A stretch of 56,961 nucleotides of DNA from Sphingomonas sp. dw_22 (GTDB taxonomy: Bacteria > Pseudomonadota > Alphaproteobacteria > Sphingomonadales > Sphingomonadaceae), in assembly GCF_018449795.1 (NCBI RefSeq), contig NZ_JAAVVE010000025.1:1-56961 (forward strand), given 5' to 3'. Made by a program: the position numbers and the translations under genes. Each line of letters begins with the position of its first letter. Positions within the stretch are counted from its first letter, which is position 1. Shown piece after piece: positions 15,222 to 24,323 of this stretch. The notes under the pieces were generated by a model. The model searched no databases, was not told the DNA's origin, and saw only the letters and a list, made by a program, of their open reading frames with translations.

Positions 15222-16162
15222 CGTTTCGCGGCTCTCTCGGCCAGGAACTTGTCGATCTCGCCCAGCGCGCGGTCGCGCACGGGATCGGCCTCGCGCAATA
15301 TCTCGTGCGCGCTCTCGTCGCCGAAGGTGACGATGCGGGCATCGGGCAGCCTGGGGCCGATGCGCAGCGCCACGCGCGCATCGACCAGCGCATCGGCCCG
15401 CGCGACCAGCATCAGCACCGGGACCGGCATCGATTCGAGCTGCGGATTCGCCTCCAGCTCGCGCATCGACTTGAACGCTTCGATCACCCAGCGCCAGCTC
15501 GGCGGGCCGGTGAGGATCGCGGGATCGTGCTGCTGCCACCAGATCTCGTCCGCATAGCGATCGGGATCATGGGTGAGCAGGTTCGATCGCGTCTCGGTGG
15601 TATAGGGCTTCTCGTTGCCCTTCCAGGCACGGCGCGCGGGGTTGCCGATATTGCCCAGGATGCGCGCCGCGCGCTCGGCGAAGCGGCCGAACGGGCTCTT
15701 CACCCCCAGCATCGGCGCGATCACCACCGCGGCATCGGGCCGGATCGTGCCCTCGACCAGCGCGCGCAGCACCAGATGGCCGCCCATCGAATGGCCCATC
15801 ACGACATGCGGCCCCGGCGTACCGGCGATCCATTCGGCATGGAAGGCTTTGAAATCGCCGATGAACTGGTCGAAGCTCTCGATATCGCCGCAATTGGCGG
15901 CCGACGTGAGCCGGCCCGATCCGCCCTGGCCGCGCCAGTCGAACGACGTGATCGTCCATCCCGCATCATGCCAATGGGCGAAACTCTCCAGATATTTCTC
16001 GAATATGTCGCCGCGGCCGCCCTGGAACAGGATCGATCCGCGCGGTTCATCGATATCGGCAGGCCAGGTGAAGGCGCGCAGCGCCCATCCGTCCGGAGCG
16101 GGCCAGCGATGGATCTCGGAGCCCGGAGGCAAGGCACGGCGATCGACTGCGGAAATTGCCAT
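15218..16162 (-). CDS. Alpha/beta hydrolase, lysophospholipase/monoacylglycerol lipase type
   Basis: 314-residue serine hydrolase of the Hydrolase_4/PldB group. GHSMGGHL is the nucleophile elbow near residue 124. DWRGQGGSGR is the oxyanion-loop region, ARADALVD carries the acid, and ESAHEIL carries the catalytic His. Length and cap region fit monoacylglycerol lipase-like proteins, which cleave lysolipids or monoglycerides; the true substrate is open. There is no signal peptide. It is the first gene of a two-gene unit with the FAD oxidoreductase and is divergent from the prepilin peptidase gene 50 bp away. Confidence 0.82.
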   Translation of the reverse strand: MAISAVDRRALPPGSEIHRWPAPDGWALRAFTWPADIDEPRGSILFQGGRGDIFEKYLESFAHWHDAGWTITSFDWRGQGGSGRLTSAANCGDIESFDQFIGDFKAFHAEWIAGTPGPHVVMGHSMGGHLVLRALVEGTIRPDAAVVIAPMLGVKSPFGRFAERAARILGNIGNPARRAWKGNEKPYTTETRSNLLTHDPDRYADEIWWQQHDPAILTGPPSWRWVIEAFKSMRELEANPQLESMPVPVLMLVARADALVDARVALRIGPRLPDARIVTFGDESAHEILREADPVRDRALGEIDKFLAERAAKR

Positions 16163-16212
16163 GGGGACTGGTTACGTTTTGATAAGCCATCCCGTCTAGG
16201 CATTTGCCTGAA

Positions 16213-16878
16213 ATGGGGGACTTTACAGCAACTTTCCTGCTCGGCGCGCTGGCGCTGCTCCTAGTCTCGGCCGGGATAGAGGATGCGCGTTCCCGCGAGA
16301 TCGCCAATTGGAAGAACATCGCCATCGCCCTGCTCGCCCCGCTCTGGTGGTGGGCGAACGGCCTGGCGCTGTGGCCGGACATGGCGATCCAGTTCGGCAT
16401 CGCGGCGATCGTCTTCGCCTTCTTCGCCGGCGCCTTCGCGATCGGCCAGATGGGCGGCGGCGACGTCAAGCTGATCGGCGCACTGGCGCTGTGGCTGCCG
16501 GTGACTCCGCTCGTTTCGATGATGATGACGATGGCGCTGGTCGGCGGCGGGCTCACACTGCTGATGGTCGCCGAGCAATGGGTGCGCCGCGGCCATGGCA
16601 TGCCCCGGCCCGGCAAGGGGGCGATCGCCGTCCTGCTCGCGCTCGCCGCCGCCGGCGTCGCGCTGGCGCAGCCGGGCACGCTCCTGTGGCTGCGCGGCGA
16701 GCCGGTACTGTGGCTGCTGACGATCCTGGCGCTGCTGTGCGGCATCGCCCTGTTGCTGCTGCTCATGCTGGGCTCCGCCCGGCGTCGGGGGATCCTGCCC
16801 GAGGTTCCCTACGGCGTGGCGATCGCGATCGCCGGGCTGCTGGTTCTTCGCGAACCACTTCTTAACCAGTTCGGGTGA
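16213..16878 (+). CDS. cpaA: Prepilin peptidase CpaA/TadV
   Basis: 221-residue polytopic membrane protein. It has the two aspartates of type IV prepilin peptidases: the first in AGIEDARSREIANW after TM1, the second in the GxGD-like MGGGDVKLIGALALW. The short N-terminus, lacking the zinc-cysteine domain of PilD, fits the TadV/CpaA branch that processes Flp pilins. Its inner-membrane role is to trim and mature prepilins for the Tad pilus encoded next. ATG at 16213 is used; a TTG at 16204 is possible, and no strong ribosome site is seen. It is first in the pilus cluster, with a 59-bp gap before cpaB. No pilin gene is visible nearby. Confidence 0.88.
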   Translation: MGDFTATFLLGALALLLVSAGIEDARSREIANWKNIAIALLAPLWWWANGLALWPDMAIQFGIAAIVFAFFAGAFAIGQMGGGDVKLIGALALWLPVTPLVSMMMTMALVGGGLTLLMVAEQWVRRGHGMPRPGKGAIAVLLALAAAGVALAQPGTLLWLRGEPVLWLLTILALLCGIALLLLLMLGSARRRGILPEVPYGVAIAIAGLLVLREPLLNQFG

Positions 16879-16937
16879 TGATTAACGGCGGCGCAACCAG
16901 GGCCGGCCAGGGATTTTTCGAGAAGGCTTGAAGCGAA

Positions 16938-17969
16938 ATGGATGCACGCAAGCTCATTCTACTTGTCGGCGCGCTGATCGTCGCGGCGGTCACCGCGTTC
17001 ATGGCGCGCAGCCTGTTGCTCGGCACGCCCACGCCGGTCGCCGGCGCGGCGCCGACGGCGGCCTCGCCCCAGAACACGACCGAGGTGCTGGTCGCCAAGC
17101 GCGCGCTGCCGGTCGGCACGATCCTGGATGCGACGTCGATGGAATTCCGCCCCTGGCCGAAGGAACTGGTCGAGGGCGCCTATTATGTGAAGGGCGAGGC
17201 CGATCCGGCCAAGCTTCAGGGCGTGGTCGTCCGTTTCGCGGTTTCGGCGGGCCAGCCGCTGACCCAGGGCGGGCTGGTCAAGCCCGGCGATCGCGGCTTC
17301 CTGGCCGCGGCGCTCGGCCCCGGCATGCGCGCCGTCACGGTTCCCGTTTCCGCCCAGAGCGCGGTCGCCGGCTTCGTCTTCCCGGGCGACCGGGTGGACC
17401 TGGTGCTGACCCAGTCGGTCTCCGGCGGCGGCGACGGCCCGCCGCTCAAGGCTTCGGAGACGATCCTGCGCAACCTGCGCGTGCTCGCGACCGACCAGCG
17501 CACCGACAAGAATACCGACGACAAGGGCAACACCATCGTCAACACCTATTCGACCGTCACCGTCGAGGCGACACCCAAGATCGCCGAGAAGATCGCGGTC
17601 GCGCAGACCGTCGGCAGCCTGTCGCTGTCGCTGCGCTCGATCGCCGACAATCAGGGCGAGCTCGAGGAAGCGATCGCCAGCGGCGAAGTCGACGTGCCGG
17701 CAAATGGCGATGCCAAGGCCGAGAAGGCGATGCTGGCCCGCGCATCGGCGCGGCCTTCGGAAGGGGCGCCGACATTCGCCACCGGCGCCGACGTGTCGCG
17801 CTTCCAGCGCCGCACCGTGCCCGGCAAGCCGGCCGAGGATCACGCGGCGACGCAGCAGGCGCCGAACGGCCAATCCTATCCGGGGGCGGTGGCAGTGCCG
17901 CAGGGGCCGACCGTGCGGATCGTGCGCGGCAGCGACGCGAGCGTCGTCGCCGTTGGGGGGAAGAATTGA
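16938..17969 (+). CDS. cpaB: Flp pilus assembly protein CpaB/RcpC
   Basis: 343-residue protein with one N-terminal membrane anchor (ARKLILLVGALIVAAVTAFM). A SAF domain follows around residues 50-115 (LVAKRALPVGTILDATSMEF). Then comes the RcpC/CpaB core with LGPGMRAVTVPVSAQSAVAG and FVFPGDRVDLVLTQ. The C-terminus is Pro/Gln-rich. CpaB lies in the periplasm and is thought to support or stabilise the secretin channel. It ends one base before cpaC, so the genes are translated together. Confidence 0.92.
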   Translation: MDARKLILLVGALIVAAVTAFMARSLLLGTPTPVAGAAPTAASPQNTTEVLVAKRALPVGTILDATSMEFRPWPKELVEGAYYVKGEADPAKLQGVVVRFAVSAGQPLTQGGLVKPGDRGFLAAALGPGMRAVTVPVSAQSAVAGFVFPGDRVDLVLTQSVSGGGDGPPLKASETILRNLRVLATDQRTDKNTDDKGNTIVNTYSTVTVEATPKIAEKIAVAQTVGSLSLSLRSIADNQGELEEAIASGEVDVPANGDAKAEKAMLARASARPSEGAPTFATGADVSRFQRRTVPGKPAEDHAATQQAPNGQSYPGAVAVPQGPTVRIVRGSDASVVAVGGKN

Positions 17970-17970
17970 G

Positions 17971-19686
17971 ATGACCATCAGGAAGCTCGCCCGAACGTCG
18001 CTGGGGGCGACCGTATCGACGGCGTTGGCGCTCGGCATGCCGGGCTCCGCCTTTGCCCAGAGCCGTACCCCGCGCGCCAACCAGGACGCCCGGCCGATCG
18101 CCCGCGTCGCCATGCTCCCGGCGGGCTCCCAGCGGCCGACCGCCGAGGTGCGCCTGTCGATCGGCGAGGGTGAGCTAATCAACCTGCCCGTCAATGCTGC
18201 CAATGTCTGGACGTCCAATCCGGCCGCGGCCGACGTCTATGTCGCCAATGCCCGCCAGATCCATCTCTATGGCAAGGCGTTCGGCGAGGCGACGGTGTTC
18301 GCGACCAGCGCGAGCGGCGCGGTGATCTACTCGACCAAGGTTCAGGTCAGCCAGAATCTCAGCTCGATCGATCAGATGCTGCGCGCGGCGATGCCCGATA
18401 CCGACATCACCGTCGCGACCGTGGGGCAGCTCGCGGTGCTCAACGGCACGGTAAAGTCGCCGCAGGACAGCGAGCAGGCCCAGCGCCTGGTGACGGCGCT
18501 GCTCAACCCCGGCGTCAACGTCAGCGATGCCAGTGCCCAGCTCAAGATCGGCGTGGTCAACCGCCTGCGCATGGCGACGCCGCTGCAGGTGAACCTGCAG
18601 GTCAAGTTCGCCGAGGTGAGCCGCAGCTTCGTCAAGAATATCGGCGTGAACCTGGCCACGAAGGACAGCACCGGCGGCTTCAATTTCGGCCTTGCCCAGG
18701 GCCGCAATCCGGGCGGCTTCACCACGGGCGATCTGGCCCAGTATCCGACCGCGACCCTGCCCGTTCCGGGCGGCGGAAGTATCACCGGTCCCTATGATCC
18801 CGCGACCGGCAAGTTCGTGAACCCGCGGGCGACCACCATCGCCGACATCACCAAGGGCTCCGACAACAGCACGATCGGTCTCGCCGGCCGGCTGCTCGGC
18901 CTCGACATCCTCTCGGCGATCGACCTTGGCGAGACGATCGGCCAGGTGACGACGCTCGCCAATCCGAACCTGACCGCGCTTTCGGGCGAAACCGCCAATT
19001 TCCTTGCCGGCGGCGAGATTCCGATCCCCGTGGCGCAGGGACTGGGCACGACCACGGTCGAGTTCAAGCAATATGGCGTGAGCCTGGCCTTCACCCCCAC
19101 GGTGCTGGCCGATGGCCGCATCTCGCTGCACGTGCGCCCCGAAGTCTCGGAGCTTTCCTCGGCCGGCGCAGTCCAGCTCAACGGCGTGACCATTCCCGCG
19201 CTCACCACCCGCCGCAGCGAGACCACGGTCGAGCTGGGTTCGGGCGAGAGCATGGTGATCGGCGGCCTGCTGCAGAACAGCAACAACAACTCGATCGCGA
19301 AGACGCCGGGCCTGGGCGACGTGCCGATCCTGGGCGCACTGTTCCGTTCGAACGGCTTCCAGCGCAACGAGACCGAATTGGTGATCGTCATCACGCCCTA
19401 TCTGGTCCGGCCCGTCAATGCGAACCAGATCGTCCTGCCGACCGACGGCTACAAGGCGCCGAACGACTTCAATCGGATCCTGCTCGGCCAGGTCAGTGGC
19501 GGCACCACCGGCGGCGACCGCCCCAAGCCGGCCATGGCGCCGGACAGCGGCCAGCCCTCGATCGGCGCCGTCGCTCCCGTGCCGGTGACGCCGCAGGGCC
19601 AGCCGGCCAATGCGGCGCCCGCCCAGAACAGCAACCGCAAGCAGAAGAAGGGCGGCGCCGCGGCGGCCCCCGGCTTCAGCTTCTGA
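17971..19686 (+). CDS. cpaC: Flp pilus secretin CpaC/RcpA
   Basis: 571-residue outer-membrane secretin. A signal peptide ends near SAFAQ. It is followed by a pilus-formation N domain (EVRLSIGEGELINLPVNAAN), a BON-like segment (TVATVGQLAVLNGTVKSPQD) and the secretin domain with VNLQVKFAEVSRSFVKNIGV, SALSGETANFLAGGEIPIP and the C-terminal ESMVIGGLLQNSN...VPILGALFRS...ETELVIVITPYLVRP hallmark. The last ~100 residues are low-complexity Pro/Gln/Ala. It forms the ring through which the Flp pilus exits. The order cpaB-cpaC-cpaD is the standard one. Confidence 0.94.
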   Translation: MTIRKLARTSLGATVSTALALGMPGSAFAQSRTPRANQDARPIARVAMLPAGSQRPTAEVRLSIGEGELINLPVNAANVWTSNPAAADVYVANARQIHLYGKAFGEATVFATSASGAVIYSTKVQVSQNLSSIDQMLRAAMPDTDITVATVGQLAVLNGTVKSPQDSEQAQRLVTALLNPGVNVSDASAQLKIGVVNRLRMATPLQVNLQVKFAEVSRSFVKNIGVNLATKDSTGGFNFGLAQGRNPGGFTTGDLAQYPTATLPVPGGGSITGPYDPATGKFVNPRATTIADITKGSDNSTIGLAGRLLGLDILSAIDLGETIGQVTTLANPNLTALSGETANFLAGGEIPIPVAQGLGTTTVEFKQYGVSLAFTPTVLADGRISLHVRPEVSELSSAGAVQLNGVTIPALTTRRSETTVELGSGESMVIGGLLQNSNNNSIAKTPGLGDVPILGALFRSNGFQRNETELVIVITPYLVRPVNANQIVLPTDGYKAPNDFNRILLGQVSGGTTGGDRPKPAMAPDSGQPSIGAVAPVPVTPQGQPANAAPAQNSNRKQKKGGAAAAPGFSF

Positions 19687-19695
19687 TCGCCGACC

Positions 19696-20349
19696 ATGTT
19701 TAGGAGACCGCCCGTGTTCCCGCGCTCCACTATCCTGCTGCTTGCCCCGGCGCTGCTTCTTGCGGGTTGCGGCACCTATAATGGCGGGATCGATTCGATC
19801 CATCAGCCGGTCGTGCAGCGTAGCGACTATGTGCTCGACCTCCAGACCGCGGGCAGCGATCTGGCGCCGGGCGAGAACCAGCGGCTTGCCGGCTGGATGG
19901 CGGCGATGAACCTGCGCTACGGTGATCGCATCGCGATCGACGACGGCGCCGACGGCGCCACCGGTCGCAGCGAGATCGCGGCCGAGGCGGGCCATTATGG
20001 CCTGATGCTCGCCGATCGCGCGCCGGCGACTGCCGGCCAGATCGCGCCGGGAACGATCCGCGTGGTCGTCACCCGGATGAGCGCAAGCGTGCCGGGCTGC
20101 CCCGATTATTCGCACCCGGCGGAGTTCACCGCCGATGCGAGCACCAGCTCCAATTTCGGCTGCGCCACCAACGGCAATCTTGCCGCGATGGTCGCCGATC
20201 CGGCCGATCTGGTGCGTGGCGCCCCCGGATCGCCCACCGCCGATCCGGCCACTTCCGCCAAGGCGATCGGCGCCTTCCGTGCGGCGGCGCCTTCCGGCTC
20301 CGGCGGCACCACGGTCAAATCGGATTCGGCGGGAGGCACCCAGAAGTGA
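19696..20349 (+). CDS. cpaD: Flp pilus assembly lipoprotein CpaD
   Basis: 217-residue lipoprotein. The signal sequence ends in the lipobox LLLAGC (Cys near residue 25). The middle QRLAGWMAAMNLRYGDRIAI stretch and the diagnostic CPDYSHPAEFTADAS / SNFGCATNGNLAAMVADPAD stretches identify the CpaD family, which helps localise or stabilise the secretin in the outer membrane. Its stop overlaps the cpaE start. ATG at 19696 is preferred; a later ATG would remove part of the signal sequence. Confidence 0.92.
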   Translation: MFRRPPVFPRSTILLLAPALLLAGCGTYNGGIDSIHQPVVQRSDYVLDLQTAGSDLAPGENQRLAGWMAAMNLRYGDRIAIDDGADGATGRSEIAAEAGHYGLMLADRAPATAGQIAPGTIRVVVTRMSASVPGCPDYSHPAEFTADASTSSNFGCATNGNLAAMVADPADLVRGAPGSPTADPATSAKAIGAFRAAAPSGSGGTTVKSDSAGGTQK

Positions 20350-21635
20350 ACATGCCCTTCAATCCCGGCCGCACTGCGCATCGCGAACCCTTCACCGCAT
20401 TCGTCTGCGACGAGGCGACGGCGGAAACGCTGCGCCCGATCGCGGTCGAGCTCGGCTGGTCGCCCGAAAAGGTCAACAAGGGCGGCCTGCGCAACGCCGT
20501 GCAGACGCTGTCGGTCTCGGCGAGCCCGAACATCCTGTTCGTCGACCTCTCCGAATCGGGCGATCCGCTCAACGACATCAACGCGCTGGCCGAAGTCTGC
20601 GAGCCCGGCACGATCGTGATCGCATCGGGCCAGGTCAACGATGTGCGCCTCTATCGCGACCTGCTCGCCAGCGGCATCCACGATTACCTGCTCAAGCCGC
20701 TCAATGCCGATGCGCTGCGCGATACCTTCGCCCAGGCGCAGGCGGCGCTGACCGCGCCCAAGCTCGCCGAGCCGGGCAGCGAGCGCCCGCATTGCGCGGT
20801 GGCGGTGATCGGTACACGCGGCGGCGCCGGCGCATCGACGATCGCGACCTCGCTCGCCTGGCTGCTGAGCGACAAGCACACGCGCACCACCGCGCTGCTC
20901 GATCTCGACATCCATTTCGGCACCGGCGCACTGGCGCTCGACCTCGAGCCGGGCCGCGGCCTGACCGACGCGATCGAGAATCCCAGCCGCATCGACGGCC
21001 TGTTCATCGAACGCGCGATGGTGAAGGCATCCGAACGCCTGGCGGTGCTTTCCGCCGAGGCGCCGATCAATTCGCCGGTCATCAGCGACGGCGCGGCCTT
21101 CTACCAGCTCCAGGAAGAGATGCGCAGCGCCTTCGAATGTACCGTGGTCGATCTGCCGCGCGGCATGCTGGTCAATCACCCGCACCTCATCACCGACATC
21201 CAAGTCGCCGTGCTGGTGACCGAGCTGACGCTCGCCTCGGCCCGCGACGCGATCCGCATCCTCAGCTGGTTCAAGTCGAACGCACCGCAGACCCAGGTGA
21301 TCGTGGTCGCCAACAAGGTGCCGCAGGCCGCGCTGCTCGAGATCAGCCGCAAGGATTTCGAAGGCTCGATCGAGCGCAAGATCGACGTGCTGATCCCCTA
21401 TGATCCCAAGACCGCGATGCAGGCCGCCAAGCTCGGCAAGCCGCTGGCGGAGGCCGGCAAGGGCACCAAGGCGCTGGCGCCGATCGGCGAGCTGGCGACG
21501 CGGATCACCGCGATCACCGATTCGGGCGAGCATGACGACAAGGCCGAACGGGCCAAGGCAAACACGCGGGGCGCTTCGCTGCTGAGCAAGCTGAGCGGCT
21601 TCAAGGACAAGATGCCCAAAAAGGCGAAGAAGTAA
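20346..21635 (+). CDS. cpaE: Flp pilus localisation ATPase CpaE/TadZ
   Basis: 429 residues. The N-terminal ~130 residues form a receiver-like domain lacking the usual phosphorylation pocket (ILFVDLSESGDPLNDINAL, DYLLKPLNADALRDTF). A ParA/MinD-type ATPase follows, with a deviant Walker A (GTRGGAGASTIATSLAW) and LLDLDIHFGTGALALDLEPG. CpaE/TadZ places the pilus machine at the cell pole. The GTG at 20346 overlaps the cpaD stop and has GGAGG 9 nt upstream; ATG at 20352 is the alternative. The C-terminus is Lys-rich. In most clusters cpaF follows directly; here tadB does. Confidence 0.9.
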   Translation: MNMPFNPGRTAHREPFTAFVCDEATAETLRPIAVELGWSPEKVNKGGLRNAVQTLSVSASPNILFVDLSESGDPLNDINALAEVCEPGTIVIASGQVNDVRLYRDLLASGIHDYLLKPLNADALRDTFAQAQAALTAPKLAEPGSERPHCAVAVIGTRGGAGASTIATSLAWLLSDKHTRTTALLDLDIHFGTGALALDLEPGRGLTDAIENPSRIDGLFIERAMVKASERLAVLSAEAPINSPVISDGAAFYQLQEEMRSAFECTVVDLPRGMLVNHPHLITDIQVAVLVTELTLASARDAIRILSWFKSNAPQTQVIVVANKVPQAALLEISRKDFEGSIERKIDVLIPYDPKTAMQAAKLGKPLAEAGKGTKALAPIGELATRITAITDSGEHDDKAERAKANTRGASLLSKLSGFKDKMPKKAKK

Positions 21636-21642
21636 CTTTCGT

Positions 21643-21664
21643 CCCTTCCCTATTCGGGGAGGGG
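21643..21664. other. Stem-loop in the cpaE-tadB gap
   Basis: CCCTTCCC and GGGGAGGGG arms around a short loop, in the only 51-bp gap between cpaE and tadB. It resembles the arms of repeat family B (29782, 36679). No T tract follows, so termination is unlikely. Confidence 0.4.
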
Positions 21665-21686
21665 CTGAACTGGAGGCATATCGGGC

Positions 21687-22667
21687 GTGGAATTGATGCC
21701 GGTAGTGATGCTTGGCGGCGGCGCCTTCCTGGTGTTCGCGCTGATGGTGCTGGCCTTCTCCGGTCCCTCGGCGGAGCGCGCCGGCGCGCGCCGCCTCACC
21801 AAGCTGCGCGAACGCCATGTCGTAAGCGCCGCGGGCACCAATGCGATGGAGGCGCAGCTTCGTCGCGTCTCGGCCGCGCGCCAGACCAACATGGACGCGA
21901 CCGCATCGCGCTTCCTGCCCAATCCCGCGCTGCTCCAGAAGCGGCTGCACATGACCGGCCAGCCCTGGACGCTCAGCCAATATGCCCTGGCGACGCTGGG
22001 GCTGATATTGGTCCCGGCAGGGCTGCTGCTGTTCGAAGGCGCCCCGATCTGGCTGGCGCTGTTCCTGGGGCTCGCCATCGGCCTGGGGCTGCCGCATTTC
22101 GTGGTCGGCTTCTTCATCAAGCGCCGCATCGCCAGGTTCACCGCCAAGTTCCCCGACGCGATCGAGCTGCTCGTGCGCGGCCTGCGCTCGGGCCTGCCGA
22201 TCACCGAGACGATGAGCGTCGTCGGCTCCGAGGTCGACGGCCCGGTGGGCGAGGAATTCCGCGCGGTGTCCGACAAGATGAAGATCGGCCGCACGCTCGA
22301 CGCCGCGCTTCAGGAAACCGCGGACAGGCTCGGCACCCCCGAATTCCAGTTCTTCACCATCACCATCGCGATCCAGCGCGAGACCGGCGGCAATCTGGCC
22401 GAAACGCTCGCCAACCTGGCCGATGTGCTGCGCAAGCGCAGCCAGATGAAGCTCAAGATCAAGGCGATGTCCTCGGAATCCAAGGCTTCCGCGCTGATCG
22501 TCGGCGCATTGCCCTTCATCGTGTTCGGGCTGATCTGGTTCATCAACAACAGATATATGCTGAACTTCTTCGTCGACGAGCGGCTGATGGTCGCCGGCGG
22601 CGGCGGCCTGATCTGGATGGGCCTGGGCGCCTTCATCATGGCCAAGATGGTCAATTTCGAGATCTGA
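21687..22667 (+). CDS. tadB: Flp pilus inner-membrane platform protein TadB
   Basis: 326-residue T2SF-domain membrane protein. It has an N-terminal anchor, a central pair of TM segments (LATLGLILVPAGLLLF, LALFLGLAIGLGL) and the T2SF block FPDAIELLVRGLRSGLPITE. Then comes ETGGNLAETLANLADVLRKR and a last TM pair. TadB and TadC form the inner-membrane platform on which the motor ATPase pulls or pushes the pilus. The GTG start at 21687 has GGAGG ten bases upstream. It is followed 4 bp later by tadC. Confidence 0.92.
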   Translation: MELMPVVMLGGGAFLVFALMVLAFSGPSAERAGARRLTKLRERHVVSAAGTNAMEAQLRRVSAARQTNMDATASRFLPNPALLQKRLHMTGQPWTLSQYALATLGLILVPAGLLLFEGAPIWLALFLGLAIGLGLPHFVVGFFIKRRIARFTAKFPDAIELLVRGLRSGLPITETMSVVGSEVDGPVGEEFRAVSDKMKIGRTLDAALQETADRLGTPEFQFFTITIAIQRETGGNLAETLANLADVLRKRSQMKLKIKAMSSESKASALIVGALPFIVFGLIWFINNRYMLNFFVDERLMVAGGGGLIWMGLGAFIMAKMVNFEI

Positions 22668-22671
22668 TGCG

Positions 22672-23670
22672 ATGATGGCACCTCCTACCGGCCCGACGGT
22701 CCTTGGCGTCGATGTGATGTGGGTGGCGACGTTGCTCGCCGCCGTCGCCGCCTTCGCCGTGCTCGTCGCCATCTATGCCGCGACGACGGTGCGCGATCCG
22801 ATGGCCAAGCGCGTCAAGGCGCTGAACGAGCGCCGCGAGCAATTGAAGGCCGGCATCACCGCCTCCACCTCGAAGCGCCGCGCCAAGCTGGTCCAGCGCA
22901 GCGAGACGACCGACCGCATCCGCAACTTCCTGTCCTCGCTGAAGGTGCTCCAGGACAGCCAGCTCCAGCAGGCGCAGACCAAGCTGCTCCAGGCCGGCAT
23001 CCGCCGCAAGGAATGGGCGGTCGCGGTGATCTTCGGCCGGCTGGTCCTGCCGATCGTGGTCGGCGGGCCGGTGCTCTACATGGTCTACGGTACCGAGATG
23101 TTCGCCGACTGGTCGCCGATGAAGGCCTATGGCCTGGTCGCGGGCGCCTTCATCCTCGCCTACAAATTCCCCGATCTCTATCTCAAGAACAAGATCACCA
23201 AGCGCAGCCACGCAATCCGCAAGGGCCTGCCCGACGCGCTCGACCTGCTGGTGATCTGCGCCGAGGCGGGCCTGACCGTCGATGCCGCCTTCGCGCGCGT
23301 CTCCAAGGAGCTGGGCAAGGCCTATCCCGAGCTGGGCGAGGAATTCTCGCTGACCGCGATCGAGCTGGGCTTCCTGACCGACCGCCGCCAGGCGTTCGAG
23401 AATCTCGCCACGCGCATCGATCTGGAGGCGGTCCGCGGCGTCGTCACCACGATGATCCAGACCGAGAAATACGGCACCCCGCTCGCCTCGGCGCTGCGCG
23501 TGCTTTCGGCCGAGTTCCGCAACGAGCGCATGATGCGCGCCGAGGAAAAGGCCGCGCGCCTGCCGGCGATCATGACGATCCCGCTGATCCTGTTCATTCT
23601 GCCGGTGCTGTTCATCATCATCCTCGGCCCGGCCGCCTGCTCGATCAACGACTCCTTCATCAACCGATAG
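22672..23670 (+). CDS. tadC: Flp pilus inner-membrane platform protein TadC
   Basis: 332 residues, a paralogue of TadB with the same T2SF fold. Hallmarks are GLPDALDLLVICAEAGLTVD, ELGEEFSLTAIELGFLTDRR and IMTIPLILFILPVLFIIILG in the last TM segment. It would form the hetero-oligomeric platform with TadB. Two ATG codons in tandem (22672 and 22675) make either start possible. It is the last recognisable pilus gene in the cluster. The 113-bp gap after it contains a short GCCGCC/GGCGGC stem with no T tract. Confidence 0.92.
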   Translation: MMAPPTGPTVLGVDVMWVATLLAAVAAFAVLVAIYAATTVRDPMAKRVKALNERREQLKAGITASTSKRRAKLVQRSETTDRIRNFLSSLKVLQDSQLQQAQTKLLQAGIRRKEWAVAVIFGRLVLPIVVGGPVLYMVYGTEMFADWSPMKAYGLVAGAFILAYKFPDLYLKNKITKRSHAIRKGLPDALDLLVICAEAGLTVDAAFARVSKELGKAYPELGEEFSLTAIELGFLTDRRQAFENLATRIDLEAVRGVVTTMIQTEKYGTPLASALRVLSAEFRNERMMRAEEKAARLPAIMTIPLILFILPVLFIIILGPAACSINDSFINR

Positions 23671-23783
23671 GGTCAAGCCGCCCGCCGGAACCTTGGCGGC
23701 CCTCGAAACGCTCCTGCATCATTCCGATGGCGTCGCGCAGTAACGCGCGATAGCCTTCGCGAGGACATGGAGAGGGCGAACCG

Positions 23784-24299
23784 ATGCACGACCTGCCGTT
23801 CACCACACCGACCCAGATCGTCGCGCTGCTTCTCACGCTGATCGCGGGATGGGCCTTCGGGCTCGCAAGCGCCTCGGGCGGAAAGCGCTGGCGAACACGC
23901 TATCAGGACGAACAGGTCGCACGCAGCCGGGCGGACGCGGCGCTGAAGGACGCCAACAGCCGCATCCGCGAGCTGGAAGCCGAGCGCGACCGGCTACGCG
24001 GGCCAGCACCCGTGGCCACCGGCGTAGCGGCGGCCGAGCCGGCATGGCGCGGCTGGTTCGGCTGGGGCCGCGACAATCTCGCGCGCATCCGCGGCGTTGA
24101 TGGACCACGCGAACGCCAGCTCAACGACCTCGGCATCAAGACCTATCGCGAGATCGAGACGCTGACCGGCGACGAGGAAGCCGCGCTGGAGAAGCGGCTC
24201 GGCATCCCGAGCGGCACCATCGCCAACGAGCAATGGCGCGAGCAGGCGTCACTGCTCCAGAGCGGAAACGACGACGAGCACGCCCGACGCTTCGGCTGA
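23784..24299 (+). CDS. Membrane-anchored helix-hairpin-helix protein, function unknown
   Basis: 171-residue protein. An N-terminal TM segment (TQIVALLLTLIAGWAFGLAS) is followed by a ~45-residue basic/acidic coiled coil (YQDEQVARSRADAALKDANS...), then a linker. Residues ~100-150 look like a helix-hairpin-helix/DUF4332 module (IRGVDGPRERQLNDLGIKTY), a fold used elsewhere for DNA or protein contacts. The orientation puts that module in the cytoplasm. It lies 113 bp after tadC on the same strand. Whether it belongs to the pilus operon is unknown. I do not recognise a gene name. Confidence 0.65.
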   Translation: MHDLPFTTPTQIVALLLTLIAGWAFGLASASGGKRWRTRYQDEQVARSRADAALKDANSRIRELEAERDRLRGPAPVATGVAAAEPAWRGWFGWGRDNLARIRGVDGPRERQLNDLGIKTYREIETLTGDEEAALEKRLGIPSGTIANEQWREQASLLQSGNDDEHARRFG

Positions 24300-24323
24300 A
24301 CGGGCGAAGCGGTTCCCGCCCGA

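Noticed and set aside
20106..22772. 888-residue open frame opposite cpaD-cpaE-tadB
   Set aside because: It lies antisense to three clear pilus genes and its translation is Arg/His/Gln-rich without domains; long shadow frames are common at this GC content.
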